Positions 1 to 8,711 of a stretch of DNA of 64,000 nt are shown here, one piece after another. Below the pieces are notes generated by a model. That model saw nothing but the letters and a program-made list of their open reading frames with translations. It did not search any database and was not told where the DNA came from. The stretch covers positions 496,001 to 560,000 of the forward strand of contig NZ_PGFD01000001.1 of the NCBI RefSeq assembly GCF_002797535.1. The letters are read 5' to 3'. The DNA is from Chryseobacterium geocarposphaerae (GTDB lineage: Bacteria; Bacteroidota; Bacteroidia; Flavobacteriales; Weeksellaceae). The first letter of the stretch is position 1, and each line of letters begins with the position of its first letter. A program made the position numbers and the translations under genes.

Positions 1-53
1 AGACTTTATATTCCAAAATGAAAAAACTGGGAATTGACAAAGGCTATAAATAA
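1..53 (+). CDS. Possible 3' end of an upstream gene
   Basis: Reading frame 3 is open from the window edge to a TAA at 51-53 and encodes TLYSKMKKLGIDKGYK. The other two forward frames hit stops within the first 36 bases. Sixteen residues are too few to name a family. The lysine-rich end followed by a 116-bp gap before the next start fits a real C-terminus, but chance is not excluded. Confidence 0.3.
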   Translation, partial: TLYSKMKKLGIDKGYK

Positions 54-169
54 TTCCGGGCAAAGCTAGCCGGAAACAAAATTTCCTCTCAATTTTTTAA
101 TCATAATTCTTCAAATAATTGGAGGATACAATCATCATGTCTTTACAATATTAAATCAATCAGGTAATT

Positions 170-811
170 ATGGAAAAAGAAACGCTCAGAATAGAAGGGT
201 TCAGCGATGGTGTTTTTGCAATAGCCGTTACGCTTTTGGTGCTGGATCTTCACTTTCCTGAAGAACATTCAATACAGAACGGGAATGATCTGTTGGTCTT
301 TCTGAAGAATCAGTGGCCGGCATTTCTGGCATTTATCCTTTCGTTTTTCAGTATTTTCATCATGTGGGTGAACCATCATAAGATTTTCAAACAGATCTAC
401 AGCAGAAATTCAGCGATTATGTTTGCCAACGGACTGATCCTTTTTCTGGTTTCAGCAGTTTCTTATCCTACCGCTTTGCTGGCAAGGTATTTTGATGGTG
501 AAGCTTCCTCTGTTGTTGTAGCGCTTTATACCGGTATTTTTGTTCTGATCAATCTTGCTTACAATTTATTATGGTTTCTGGCTACCCGTAACAAAAAACT
601 TTTGCGCCCGGGTATTACCGATGCTGCTATAAAAAAGATCCATAATAATTACCTGTACGGGCTTCCCATCTATGTTATTGCATTAATCCTGTCGTTCTGG
701 ATACCGGCGGTTTCTCTGATGATCATTTTAGGACTCTGGATTTTCTGGGCTTTATCTTCCGGGAAAATAGAAATTGGGCCTGACAAATATTATTCAGATT
801 CCCTGAAATAA
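170..811 (+). CDS. TMEM175-family (DUF1211) integral membrane protein
   Basis: This is a 213-residue membrane protein that very likely belongs to the TMEM175 potassium-channel family. The diagnostic motif [15 protein letters not shown] lies at residues 11-25 in the first membrane helix, directly after the conserved R7. Hydrophobic stretches further on suggest about six membrane helices, which matches the single-repeat prokaryotic members that assemble as tetramers. Established knowledge gives potassium permeation for characterised bacterial homologues; conduction here is inference. The gene is preceded by an A/T-rich leader with ATTATGG at the start. Its last 22 bases overlap tail-to-tail with the regulator gene on the other strand, so the two genes are convergent and not an operon. 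Confidence 0.85.
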   Translation: MEKETLRIEGFSDGVFAIAVTLLVLDLHFPEEHSIQNGNDLLVFLKNQWPAFLAFILSFFSIFIMWVNHHKIFKQIYSRNSAIMFANGLILFLVSAVSYPTALLARYFDGEASSVVVALYTGIFVLINLAYNLLWFLATRNKKLLRPGITDAAIKKIHNNYLYGLPIYVIALILSFWIPAVSLMIILGLWIFWALSSGKIEIGPDKYYSDSLK

Positions 812-2349
812 TGTTTTTTTTCTATTCCAAGTTTCTGCATTTTGGATATCAGCGTGGTTGGAGGCAATCCCAGTAATTTTGCAGCGCCTGTTTCGCCAAA
901 AATACGGCCGTTACATTTTCTGATTATTTTTAAAATATATTCCTTTTCAAATTCATGAAGTGTTTTAACCTGAACATCCTGATCTGTATTTTGAGCGTTA
1001 ATAACTTTTGGAAAATCCATTTCTCTGATGATATCTCCTTTTGCCGTCAGTATGCTTCTTTCAATCATATTTTCAAGTTCACGGATATTACCCAGCCATG
1101 GATTAGCAATCATCATCTTGACCACGTTCTGAGAAAAACCATTCATCTTTTTGCCTGTTTTCGGATATAATTTCTCAAGGAAATAATCTGCCAGCAAAGG
1201 AATATCCTCTTTTCTTTCCCGTAAGGCAGGAAGATGGATAGGAAATACATTCAACCTGTAAAAAAGATCACTTCTGAACCGGCCTTCTGCCACTTCTTTT
1301 TCAAGATTCCTGTTGGTGGCCGTAATGATCCGCGCATTAACCTTTATTCTTTTGTTGCCCCCGATTCTTTCAATTTCTTTTTCCTGAAGAACCCTCAGAA
1401 GCCTCGCTTGTAATTCCAGAGGAAGTTCACCAATTTCATCGAGAAAAATTGTGCTGTTGTGAGCCTGCTCAAACTTTCCTTTTCTTTGTTCTGTTGCTCC
1501 GGTAAAACTTCCTTTTTCATGCCCGAACAATTCGGATTCTATTAAGTTGGCAGGAATAGCCGCACAGTTTATCCTGATCATTTTCTTTCCCGAAAATTCT
1601 GAAAGTTCATGAACCGCCTGTGCTATAAGTTCTTTTCCCGTACCAGTCTCTCCAAAGATAATCACATTGGATTGCGATGGAGCTACCTGTGAGATTTTTT
1701 CGAAAATGAGCTGCATGGCTTCGCTTTGCCCCACAATTCCATGAAAGCCGTGCCCGATTTTCTTTTCTTCTTCAACTTCTTTCGGAAAGTCCGGGATATT
1801 TCCCTGAAATGTTTTCAGTTGCTCCTGAACATCAATGTTATGAAGGGTAATGGAAAGCTGGGTAGAAATGCCGTTTAAAATCCTTTCCGGAATACTGTCT
1901 CTTGAAATAAAGCTTCTGTAGAAAAGGAAAAGTACATTTTTACTTTCACTGACAGTCGGCAGTCCCAATCCGGCAGCCATCCGCATTCCCGAATTTTTAG
2001 CTTCAGTAAAACAGGAAGGAAGAGGTGATAGTTCTTTAAGATCAAAAAGCAGCGGTTCTGCGGAATCAAGACAGTTTTTTAAATACCTGTCAAGCTGTTG
2101 ATCTGTGGTATAGTTCTGATTTTCAATCCGGCCGCCGAGTATTTCAATAGTTCCTTTTACATCCTTGATAATCATACAATCATTGAATCCCAGTTCAGTT
2201 TTGAAAGATTTATGGATAACAAACTGAAGCTGTTTCTTATCTAAAATGATAGAAAAGTCTTTGGTTAAATGGGAAATCATAAGCTGTTCTTTCTGCATTT
2301 CCTGCAGGCGTTTCATCATTTCTGCATTGGGATCAGAAGGCTTACTCAT
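790..2349 (-). CDS. Sigma-54-interacting (NtrC-type) transcriptional regulator
   Basis: This 519-residue protein is an AAA+ enhancer-binding regulator. Residues about 30-175 form a GAF-like sensory region. The AAA+ core follows with Walker A GETGTGKE at 233-240, the sigma-54 contact loop GSFTGA at 280-285 (serine in place of the commoner alanine in GAFTGA) and Walker B TIFLDE at 300-305. The last 50 residues contain a Fis-type helix-turn-helix. There is no receiver domain with a phosphorylatable aspartate, so activation probably depends on the N-terminal sensor. It is the only gene on the minus strand and converges on the TMEM175 gene. Its targets cannot be read from this window. A weak -7-like box (TATCTTTA read on the minus strand) sits at 2371-2378. 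Confidence 0.9.
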   Translation of the reverse strand: MSKPSDPNAEMMKRLQEMQKEQLMISHLTKDFSIILDKKQLQFVIHKSFKTELGFNDCMIIKDVKGTIEILGGRIENQNYTTDQQLDRYLKNCLDSAEPLLFDLKELSPLPSCFTEAKNSGMRMAAGLGLPTVSESKNVLFLFYRSFISRDSIPERILNGISTQLSITLHNIDVQEQLKTFQGNIPDFPKEVEEEKKIGHGFHGIVGQSEAMQLIFEKISQVAPSQSNVIIFGETGTGKELIAQAVHELSEFSGKKMIRINCAAIPANLIESELFGHEKGSFTGATEQRKGKFEQAHNSTIFLDEIGELPLELQARLLRVLQEKEIERIGGNKRIKVNARIITATNRNLEKEVAEGRFRSDLFYRLNVFPIHLPALRERKEDIPLLADYFLEKLYPKTGKKMNGFSQNVVKMMIANPWLGNIRELENMIERSILTAKGDIIREMDFPKVINAQNTDQDVQVKTLHEFEKEYILKIIRKCNGRIFGETGAAKLLGLPPTTLISKMQKLGIEKKHYFRESE

Positions 2350-2761
2350 AGAAATTCTTACTTGAAAATTTAAAGATAGGAAAATTGAGAAAAAGATACA
2401 TGTGAGCGGTTAAAATACCTGAAAATAATAAACCTTTTACTTTTTGAAACATTAAGTTTATATTAGGGTGTTAAGAGTAACTTTATTTCACTTAATCAAT
2501 GTTAACGGAGAAAAAAATTAACTTTAAAGGTTATTATTAAAAGAACCAATACCGGAATATCAACGGTTTTTAATCCTTGTCAGGACTCTATATGAAATTT
2601 TTGACATCGTAATTTTTACAACTTACATTAGTTGATAATCAGAGGTTTATATATAAATTTTGTTTTAATGGATTTCGTAGAAATTGTAATAATTGATGTG
2701 TTTTTCACATACTTGAGGTATAATTTTTACGAAATAATTAATGTTTATTGAATTTAGTTTA
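2350..2761. other. Intergenic region between divergent regulator and ilv leader
   Basis: About 410 bases, strongly AT-rich, lie between the divergently transcribed regulator and the ilv leader. No coding frame of convincing composition is seen on either strand. Promoter elements for the minus-strand regulator should lie at its left end. The right end leads into the ilv promoter box. No clear palindromic operator is visible. Confidence 0.5.
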
Positions 2762-2769
2762 TACATTTG
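2762..2769 (+). promoter_or_regulatory. Probable -7 box of the ilv operon promoter
   Basis: TACATTTG matches the Bacteroidota -7 consensus TAnnTTTG exactly. It would place the transcription start near 2775, about 14 bases before the leader ORF. No clean TTG box is seen at the expected upstream spacing, so the promoter may be weak or activated. Confidence 0.55.
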
Positions 2770-2788
2770 TACTGTTTAAAACAAACAG

Positions 2789-2845
2789 ATGAATAACACA
2801 ATTATTATTCTTGTCATTTTTGTCATTATCGGATTCCGGTGGTGA
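2789..2845 (+). CDS. ilv leader peptide (18 residues)
   Basis: A short ORF encodes MNNTIIILVIFVIIGFRW. Six of its 18 codons are Ile, two Val and one Leu, so half are for the end products of the operon downstream. It starts about 14 bases after the predicted transcription start and ends 40 bases before a Rho-independent terminator, with the first pathway gene behind it. This is the layout of a translation-coupled attenuator, in which low charged tRNA-Ile stalls the ribosome on the Ile codons. The sequence around its stop codon (2843-2852) can pair with 2887-2895, the left arm of the terminator, giving a plausible antiterminator. Function as a leader is inferred from layout; no homologue was searched. 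Confidence 0.7.
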   Translation: MNNTIIILVIFVIIGFRW

Positions 2846-2885
2846 GTGATGGCTTGTGATAATTTTTGAAATTGAAATACTACAG

Positions 2886-2913
2886 ACCATTCTCATCTCG
2901 AGAATGGTTTTTT
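2886..2913 (+). terminator. Attenuator terminator upstream of ilvE
   Basis: A perfect 9-bp stem (ACCATTCTC 2886-2894 with GAGAATGGT 2900-2908) and a 5-base loop are followed by an unbroken T run to 2913. It lies between the leader peptide and ilvE, where a constitutive terminator would make no sense. It is therefore best read as a conditional terminator. Confidence 0.8.
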
Positions 2914-2953
2914 ATTTAGGAGTAAACAATAAATATTATAAAACCGATATACA

Positions 2954-3862
2954 ATGTATTACAATGACGACAGTGTCCTCTTTTTTGATGGGGAATATGT
3001 GAAAGCAAAAGAAGCCAGGACCGATTTATATGGCCAATCTTTACACTACGGATATGCTGTTTTTGAAGGGATTAAATCTTATAAAACAGTCAACGGAACC
3101 AAAATTTTTAAGGCAGAGGAACATTACGACAGATTGAGAAAATCTGCCGAAACGATGATGATGCCTTTCGATTATTCTACCGAAGAAATGGTAGAAGCAA
3201 CTTACAAATTATTGGTAATTAATAATCTGAGTAATGCATATATCCGTCCGATTGTCATTTGCTCTCCAAATATGGCATTATCAAAGGGACAAAAAAGTTA
3301 TCTCGTCATCGAGGTTTGGAATTGGGACAACGGTTATCTTGCCAACAAAATGAGAATTATGACGTCTTCTTTTGAACGCCCAAATCCAAAAGCTTTCAAA
3401 GTGGAGGCAAAAGTGAGTGGTCATTATGTGAACTCGATTTTAGCTTGTCAGGAAGCTAAGGATAAAGGTTTTGACGAAGCGTTGGTCTTGGATGCTGACG
3501 GAAATGTAGCTGAAAGTTCAGGAGCCAATATCTTCTTTGAGAAAGACGGAAAACTTTTCACACCGGCAAAAGGAAGTATTCTTCCGGGAATCACAAGAGC
3601 AACAGTTTTTGAAATCTGTGATAATCTGGGAATCCCTTATGAAGAAAAATTTTTCAAACCGGAAGAAATGCAGGGTACAGATGCGGGCTTTTTCTGTGGA
3701 ACAGCAGCCGAAATTGTAGCATTAGATTCTTTGGATAACATTCCTTTCAAACTGAACTGGGAAGACAGTTTATCATCGAAAATTCAAACGGCTTATCGCC
3801 ATTTGGTGTTAGAAGAAGATTATTCATATCTGAAATCCGAAAATTTAATCTTAGAAAAATAA
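2954..3862 (+). CDS. ilvE: Branched-chain-amino-acid aminotransferase
   Basis: IlvE catalyses the last step of Ile, Val and Leu synthesis, moving an amino group from glutamate to the branched 2-oxo acids with PLP, in the cytoplasm. The 302-residue protein is a typical fold-type IV aminotransferase. It has LHYGYAVFEGIKSY at residues 30-43, the catalytic lysine at about K153 in KVSGHYVNS, and the cofactor segment VAESSGANIFF following it. Length is normal for the family. It is the first structural gene after the attenuator and is separated from ilvD by 91 bp that hold a palindromic repeat. Confidence 0.95.
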   Translation: MYYNDDSVLFFDGEYVKAKEARTDLYGQSLHYGYAVFEGIKSYKTVNGTKIFKAEEHYDRLRKSAETMMMPFDYSTEEMVEATYKLLVINNLSNAYIRPIVICSPNMALSKGQKSYLVIEVWNWDNGYLANKMRIMTSSFERPNPKAFKVEAKVSGHYVNSILACQEAKDKGFDEALVLDADGNVAESSGANIFFEKDGKLFTPAKGSILPGITRATVFEICDNLGIPYEEKFFKPEEMQGTDAGFFCGTAAEIVALDSLDNIPFKLNWEDSLSSKIQTAYRHLVLEEDYSYLKSENLILEK

Positions 3863-3868
3863 ATACAG

Positions 3869-3913
3869 AGTCCCGAAGGGACGACTTACTAAAGGATAGG
3901 ATGAAATCTTATC
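3869..3913 (+). repeat. Short palindromic repeat, CCCGAAGGG/GGATAGGATGAAA type
   Basis: Two small hairpin modules sit back to back: GTCCCGAAGGGAC, then GATAGGATGAAATCTTATC. The same pair recurs at 7708-7760 after ilvB with compensating changes (GTCCTGAAAGGAC, GATAGGATGAAAATCCTATC). Changes that keep the stems paired suggest an RNA or hairpin-level constraint. Confidence 0.7.
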
Positions 3914-3953
3914 AAAAAAATACGACAGAAATAACCTGTCAAAAAAATAAAAT

Positions 3954-5636
3954 ATGTCAGAAAATTTAAACAAATATTCCAAAACCCTCACCAAAGACCC
4001 TACCCAGCCTGCAACTCAGGCGATGTTTTACGGGATTGGTTTTCAAAAAGAAGATTTCGACAAAGCACAGATTGGAATTGCAAGTATGGGCTACGACGGA
4101 AATACTTGCAATATGCACCTCAATGGTCTTGCGGAGATTGTAAAAAAAGGGGTTAAAGAACAAAATCTTGTTGGATTAATGTTCCACACCATCGGAATCA
4201 GCGACGGAATGACCAACGGAACCGACGGAATGCGTTATTCACTCGTAAGTCGTGACATCATTGCAGATTCCATCGAAGCGGTTTGCGCAGGACAATATTA
4301 TGATGGATTGATTACAGTTCCGGGTTGCGACAAAAATATGCCGGGTTCTCTGATGGCGATGGCTCGTCTCGACCGTCCTTCGATAATGGTTTATGGCGGA
4401 AGTATTGCACCGGGACATTACAAAGGCCAAGATTTGAATATCGTTTCAGCCTTCGAAGCGCTGGGAAATAAAATCGCAGGTAAAATTTCCGAAGAAGATT
4501 TTCAGGGTGTGATTCAAAATTCCTGTCCAAGTGCAGGAGCTTGTGGCGGAATGTACACAGCTAATACAATGGCTTCCGCAATCGAAGCACTCGGAATGAG
4601 TTTGCCTTATTCCTCGTCTTATCCGGCTCTCAGTCGTGAAAAAAAAGAAGAATGTCAGTTTGCCGGGCATTACATTAAAATTCTTTTAGAAAAAGACATT
4701 AAACCATCGGACATTATGACGCCAAAAGCGTTTGAAAATGCTTTGAGGCTGATTATGATTCTGGGTGGAAGTACCAATGCGGTTCTCCATTTTATAGCCA
4801 TTGCAAAATCCATCGGATACGATTTGACTTTAGATGATTTCCAGAGAATAAGCGACGAAACGCCGTTTTTAGCCGACCTTAAACCAAGTGGTAAATATCT
4901 GATGGAAGACCTTCACAAAGTAGGCGGAGTTCCAGCCGTGATGAAATATCTATTGGATTTAGGCTTGCTTCACGGTGATTGTTTGACGGTTACGGGAAAA
5001 ACCATTGCGGAAAATCTGGAACACGTCACTTCAATTATTGACAGACAGCAAAACATCATTCACGATATCAAAAATCCAATCAAAGAAACCGGACACATCA
5101 GAATTATGTACGGAAATCTTGCCGAGAAAGGTTCTGTTGCAAAAATCACAGGAAAAGAAGGCGCTTATTTCAAAGGAACGGCGATTGTTTTTGACGGAGA
5201 AAAAGAATTCATCAAAGGTATTGAAGATAAAAAAATTCAGGAAGGAAATGTCGTAGTGATTAAGAATGAAGGCCCAAAAGGCGCACCCGGAATGCCGGAA
5301 ATGCTGAAACCGACTTCCGCTTTGATGGGTTCAGGTTTAGGTAAAAATGTCGCATTGATTACCGACGGAAGATTTTCAGGAGGAACGCACGGTTTCGTGG
5401 TCGGTCATATCACACCGGAAGCTTTTGCCGGAGGATTGATTGGCTTAATTAAAGATGGAGATGTGATTGAACTGGATGCTGAAAAAAATACCATCAACGC
5501 ATTGTTGTCGGATGAAGAAATTGCCAAAAGAAAAGCCGAATTCCAACAACCTGAATACAAAGTGAAGAGCGGGGTATTATACAAATACGCCAAATCTGTA
5601 GCAGATGCCTCACAAGGCTGTGTCACCGATTTGTAA
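3954..5636 (+). CDS. ilvD: Dihydroxy-acid dehydratase
   Basis: IlvD dehydrates 2,3-dihydroxy-isovalerate and 2,3-dihydroxy-3-methylvalerate to the 2-oxo acids that IlvE uses. The 560-residue protein has the family Fe-S cysteines at C52 (DGNTCNMH), C125 (PGCDKNMPG) and C197 ([14 protein letters not shown]). Their spacing is 73 and 72 residues, as expected for the family. The C-terminal [19 protein letters not shown] signature is also present. Length is normal. It follows ilvE in the same direction and precedes ilvB after a repeat-filled gap of 317 bp. Confidence 0.95.
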   Translation: MSENLNKYSKTLTKDPTQPATQAMFYGIGFQKEDFDKAQIGIASMGYDGNTCNMHLNGLAEIVKKGVKEQNLVGLMFHTIGISDGMTNGTDGMRYSLVSRDIIADSIEAVCAGQYYDGLITVPGCDKNMPGSLMAMARLDRPSIMVYGGSIAPGHYKGQDLNIVSAFEALGNKIAGKISEEDFQGVIQNSCPSAGACGGMYTANTMASAIEALGMSLPYSSSYPALSREKKEECQFAGHYIKILLEKDIKPSDIMTPKAFENALRLIMILGGSTNAVLHFIAIAKSIGYDLTLDDFQRISDETPFLADLKPSGKYLMEDLHKVGGVPAVMKYLLDLGLLHGDCLTVTGKTIAENLEHVTSIIDRQQNIIHDIKNPIKETGHIRIMYGNLAEKGSVAKITGKEGAYFKGTAIVFDGEKEFIKGIEDKKIQEGNVVVIKNEGPKGAPGMPEMLKPTSALMGSGLGKNVALITDGRFSGGTHGFVVGHITPEAFAGGLIGLIKDGDVIELDAEKNTINALLSDEEIAKRKAEFQQPEYKVKSGVLYKYAKSVADASQGCVTDL

Positions 5637-5660
5637 AATATAATGAATAAGATATTATCT

Positions 5661-5768
5661 GGGGCAGCTATTTCCGTCTTCCACTCCCGCTTTTTTGCGA
5701 ACGAAATGAAGCAATAAGTTGAACTATTTGGTCATCGCAAAAAGAGCTCCGTTCAAGCCGGGCTGCAA
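5661..5768 (+). repeat. Long intergenic hairpin repeat, copy 1
   Basis: An element of about 108 bp begins GGGGCAGC and ends GGGCTGC. It contains TTTTTTGCGA and TCGCAAAAA as an inner inverted repeat, so the whole can fold into one imperfect hairpin. A relative with the same ends and the same CCGTCTTCC and CTCAAGCCGGGCTGC segments is at 62395-62482. It fills most of the gap between ilvD and ilvB. Confidence 0.65.
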
Positions 5769-5842
5769 TCGTATTGCGTTTCAAAATAATGTTTTAAAAA
5801 AATCTGGAGGTTAAATTTGAAAACAGGATATAAATTCAAAAC

Positions 5843-5930
5843 GAATCCGAAGGATTCAATATCAGTAGCCGTAGGTGAAACCTATGGAATGGATATAAAC
5901 CCAAACAAATCAGAACCCGAAGGGTTCAAT
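5843..5930 (+). repeat. CCCGAAGGG / CCGTAGGTGAAACCTATGG palindromic repeats
   Basis: The block holds GAATCCGAAGGATTCAATATC, then AGCCGTAGGTGAAACCTATGG (an 8-bp stem with one G-U pair and a GAA loop), then AGAACCCGAAGGGTTCAA. The same modules in the same order recur at 7757-7840 and 30931-31020. With the long hairpin repeat before it, it accounts for the gap of more than 300 bp between ilvD and ilvB; no gene is seen there. Confidence 0.75.
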
Positions 5931-5953
5931 CTTAAACGGAAAAAATATTAAAA

Positions 5954-7696
5954 ATGAACAATACCATTTCACAAATAGAAAATATAGAATTAGAACAGCC
6001 AAAATCGGTAGAAATATCCGGTTCAAAAGCTGTTTTGGAAGCGCTATTACAAGAAAACGTTGATACGATTTTCGGTTATCCCGGTGGCGCAATTATGCCG
6101 ATTTATGATGCTTTGTACGACTATTCCGAAAAACTGAAACACATTTTGGTTCGTCACGAGCAAGGTGCCATTCACGCTGCACAGGGATTTGCAAGAACTT
6201 CCGGAAAAACGGGGGTTGTATTTGCAACCAGTGGTCCGGGAGCAACCAATCTGGTGACAGGTTTAGCGGATGCAATGATAGACAGCAATCCGATTGTCTG
6301 TATTACAGGTCAGGTTTTTGCCTCACTTTTGGGAACGGATGCTTTCCAGGAAACTGATGTCATCAATATCACAACGCCGGTTACAAAATGGAATTATCAG
6401 GTAACCGATGCAACCGAAATCCCGGAAGCAATTGCCAAAGCTTTTCATATCGCAAGTACTGGTCGACCAGGTCCGGTTTTGATTGATATTACCAAAAATG
6501 CTCAATTACAATTATTCGAATATTCGGGGTATAAAAAATGCAATCATATCAGAAGTTACCGCCCGGAGCCGGAAATCAGAAATGAATATATCGAACAGGC
6601 TGCAGAATTGATTAATCAGGCAAAAAAGCCATTTGTTTTGTTTGGACAAGGGGTGATTTTGGGAAAAGCCGAAGAAGAATTCAAAGCATTTATTGAAAAA
6701 ATCAATCTTCCGGCTGCGGCAACTGTAATGGGATTGAGTGCGCTTCCAACAAACCATAAACTACACGTCGGAATGCTGGGAATGCACGGCAATTACGCAC
6801 CCAATGTAATGACCAACGAATGTGATGTTCTGATTGCAGTCGGAATGCGTTTCGATGATAGGGTTACAGGTCGTTTGGATAAGTATGCAAAACAGGCAAA
6901 AATCATTCATCTTGATATTGACCCGGCCGAAATTGATAAAAATGTGAAGACCACCGTTCCGGTTTGGGGAAATTGTAAAAAGACACTTCCGATGCTGACG
7001 GCGCTTCTCAAAGAAAACGACCATTCAGCTTGGTTGGAAAAATTCCGTGAGTTGGAAAAGGAAGAAATCAAAGAAGTAATTACAGAAGAACTGAATCCCA
7101 CAACCGATGTAATGACAATGGGAGAAGTCATCAAAGTTCTTAATGAGCTGACAAATGGCGATGCAATAATCACAACCGATGTTGGTCAGCATCAGATGGT
7201 TGCCTGTCGTTATGCAAATTTCAATAATTCTAAATCCAGCGTTACATCAGGCGGATTGGGAACAATGGGATTTGGTTTGCCGGCCGCAATCGGAGCTTGG
7301 TATGGTGCACCGGAAAAAACAGTGGTTGCAATCATTGGAGATGGCGGATTCCAGATGACATTGCAGGAATTAGGAACCATTATGCAGTTCGGAGCGAAGG
7401 TCAAAATCCTGATTCTAAATAATGAATTCCTCGGAATGGTAAGACAATGGCAACAGCTGTTCCACGACAGGCGTTACTCTTTTGTAAATATCACGAGCCC
7501 GGATTTCGTAGCCGTTGCAAAAGGTTATTACATCGACGGACAAAAAATATCAGAAAGGAAAGACCTCAAAACAGCTTTGGAAACAATGCTCAATCACGAT
7601 CGTGCTTATCTTTTGGAAGTAATGGTTGGAAAAGAAAATAATGTTTTTCCAATGGTAGCACAAGGAACCTCGGTTTCAGAAATTCGATTAAAATAA
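5954..7696 (+). CDS. ilvB: Acetolactate synthase, large (catalytic) subunit
   Basis: This ThDP enzyme condenses pyruvate with pyruvate or 2-oxobutyrate, the first common step of Val and Ile synthesis. The 580-residue protein shows GYPGGAIMPIYDAL at 41-54, the ThDP-activating glutamate E69 in RHEQGAIHAAQGFA, the FAD/middle domain at about 205-350, and the ThDP/Mg motif GDGGFQM at 462-468 with NN at 489-490. The segment LGMVRQWQ that follows is typical of acetohydroxyacid synthases. The roughly 20-residue N-terminal extension before the core is common in the family. The small regulatory subunit is next door at 7876. Confidence 0.96.
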   Translation: MNNTISQIENIELEQPKSVEISGSKAVLEALLQENVDTIFGYPGGAIMPIYDALYDYSEKLKHILVRHEQGAIHAAQGFARTSGKTGVVFATSGPGATNLVTGLADAMIDSNPIVCITGQVFASLLGTDAFQETDVINITTPVTKWNYQVTDATEIPEAIAKAFHIASTGRPGPVLIDITKNAQLQLFEYSGYKKCNHIRSYRPEPEIRNEYIEQAAELINQAKKPFVLFGQGVILGKAEEEFKAFIEKINLPAAATVMGLSALPTNHKLHVGMLGMHGNYAPNVMTNECDVLIAVGMRFDDRVTGRLDKYAKQAKIIHLDIDPAEIDKNVKTTVPVWGNCKKTLPMLTALLKENDHSAWLEKFRELEKEEIKEVITEELNPTTDVMTMGEVIKVLNELTNGDAIITTDVGQHQMVACRYANFNNSKSSVTSGGLGTMGFGLPAAIGAWYGAPEKTVVAIIGDGGFQMTLQELGTIMQFGAKVKILILNNEFLGMVRQWQQLFHDRRYSFVNITSPDFVAVAKGYYIDGQKISERKDLKTALETMLNHDRAYLLEVMVGKENNVFPMVAQGTSVSEIRLK

Positions 7697-7707
7697 ATTT
7701 TCAACAA

Positions 7708-7840
7708 AGTCCTGAAAGGACGACTTAATAAAGGATAGGATGAAAATCCTATCAAAACCCGAAGGGTTTAATATCAATAGCCGTAGGTGAAACCTATGGT
7801 AAATCAATCAGAATCCCAATGAACCCGAAGGGTTCAATAT
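7708..7840 (+). repeat. Composite palindromic repeat block between ilvB and ilvN
   Basis: Four hairpin modules occur in series: GTCCTGAAAGGAC, GATAGGATGAAAATCCTATC, AACCCGAAGGGTTTAATATC with AGCCGTAGGTGAAACCTATGG, and finally GAACCCGAAGGGTTCAATAT. It combines the modules seen separately after ilvE and after ilvD, so the repeat family is built from interchangeable parts. Confidence 0.75.
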
Positions 7841-7875
7841 TATTCCAATAATGGAAAATTTTGAAAAACAAAACA

Positions 7876-8466
7876 ATGGAAAAACAAGAATTTACCATCA
7901 CATTATACACCGAAAATTCTGTTGGATTAATTGGCAGAATTTCAGGGATTTTTTCACGAAGAAAAATCAATATCGAGAGTTTGAATACATCTCCTTCCGA
8001 GGTGGAAGGTATTCACAGATTCACAATTCTCATTAATGAAACCGAAGAAGTCGTAAGAAAACTTTGCCGTCAGCTGGAAAAGCAAATCGACATTCTGAAA
8101 GCTTATTTCAATACAGATGATGAGATTGTCTGGCAGGAACAGGCACTTTACAAAGTCCCCGCAAATGTGGTGACAGAAAAGGTCTATGTAGAACGATTGC
8201 TTCGTCAGTATGGCGCATCTACAGTTGTAATTCGTCAGGATTACATCGTTTTTGAAACGGCAGGACATCGGGAAGAAATCGACCGGTTAACTGAAGAGCT
8301 CAACAAATACGGACTCATCGAATTCGTGCGTGGAGCAAGAATCGCTATCATCAAAAACAGCGCAGGAATCCACGAAAAAGTCCTCGAGTTTGAAAAAAGA
8401 GAACCATCTCCCGAACTTATTGAAAACGAATATCTCGATAAAAGAGACGATGTTTTCACAATGTAA
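7876..8466 (+). CDS. ilvN: Acetolactate synthase, small (regulatory) subunit
   Basis: IlvN binds the catalytic subunit, raises its activity and brings valine feedback inhibition. The 196-residue protein starts MEKQEFTITLYTENSVGLIG, an ACT domain of about 75 residues, followed by the acetolactate synthase small-subunit C-terminal domain (residues about 80-160). I chose the ATG at 7876. A TTG at 7861 would add five residues (MKNKT) with no family support, and an ATG at 7851 is out of frame. The length is a little above the usual 160-180, owing to a charged tail. It follows ilvB after a repeat block. Confidence 0.93.
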   Translation: MEKQEFTITLYTENSVGLIGRISGIFSRRKINIESLNTSPSEVEGIHRFTILINETEEVVRKLCRQLEKQIDILKAYFNTDDEIVWQEQALYKVPANVVTEKVYVERLLRQYGASTVVIRQDYIVFETAGHREEIDRLTEELNKYGLIEFVRGARIAIIKNSAGIHEKVLEFEKREPSPELIENEYLDKRDDVFTM

Positions 8467-8711
8467 ATAAACAATCAAACTTTGTTGAGCTTAAGCGCCT
8501 TTATCTCAAAGTTTTTATTGAATTCCAAGGAATCGATGAATCTTCGATTTGTGAACTTAAAAACATTCAATTGTTAAAAAACCTTTGTGCGCTTTGTGTT
8601 TAATTTTCAATAAATATTCAAAACAGAATTTAAAAATCAAAAAAATATTAATCCTAAAAAGTAGTTACGGTAATCTTTTTACTTGATACTTTTTACTTTT
8701 TACTTAAAAAT
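8467..8711 (+). other. Gap between ilvN and ilvC with repeat-like sequence
   Basis: The left part (8480-8606) resembles 10421-10500: CTTTGTTGAGC, then AAGCGCCTTT, and at the far end AAAAAACCTTTGTGCGCTTTGTGTTTAA. The right end (8676-8704) is a low-complexity run of ACTTTTTACTT units just before the ilvC start. No gene or clear terminator is seen. Confidence 0.45.

Noticed and set aside
955..1170. Forward frame opposite the sigma-54-type regulator
   Set aside because: It is a shadow of the minus-strand gene; the same holds for the other frames nested within clear genes.
7708..7840. Possible CRISPR array in the ilvB-ilvN gap
   Set aside because: The units are different palindromes, not one repeat with regular spacers, and there are no cas genes in the window.
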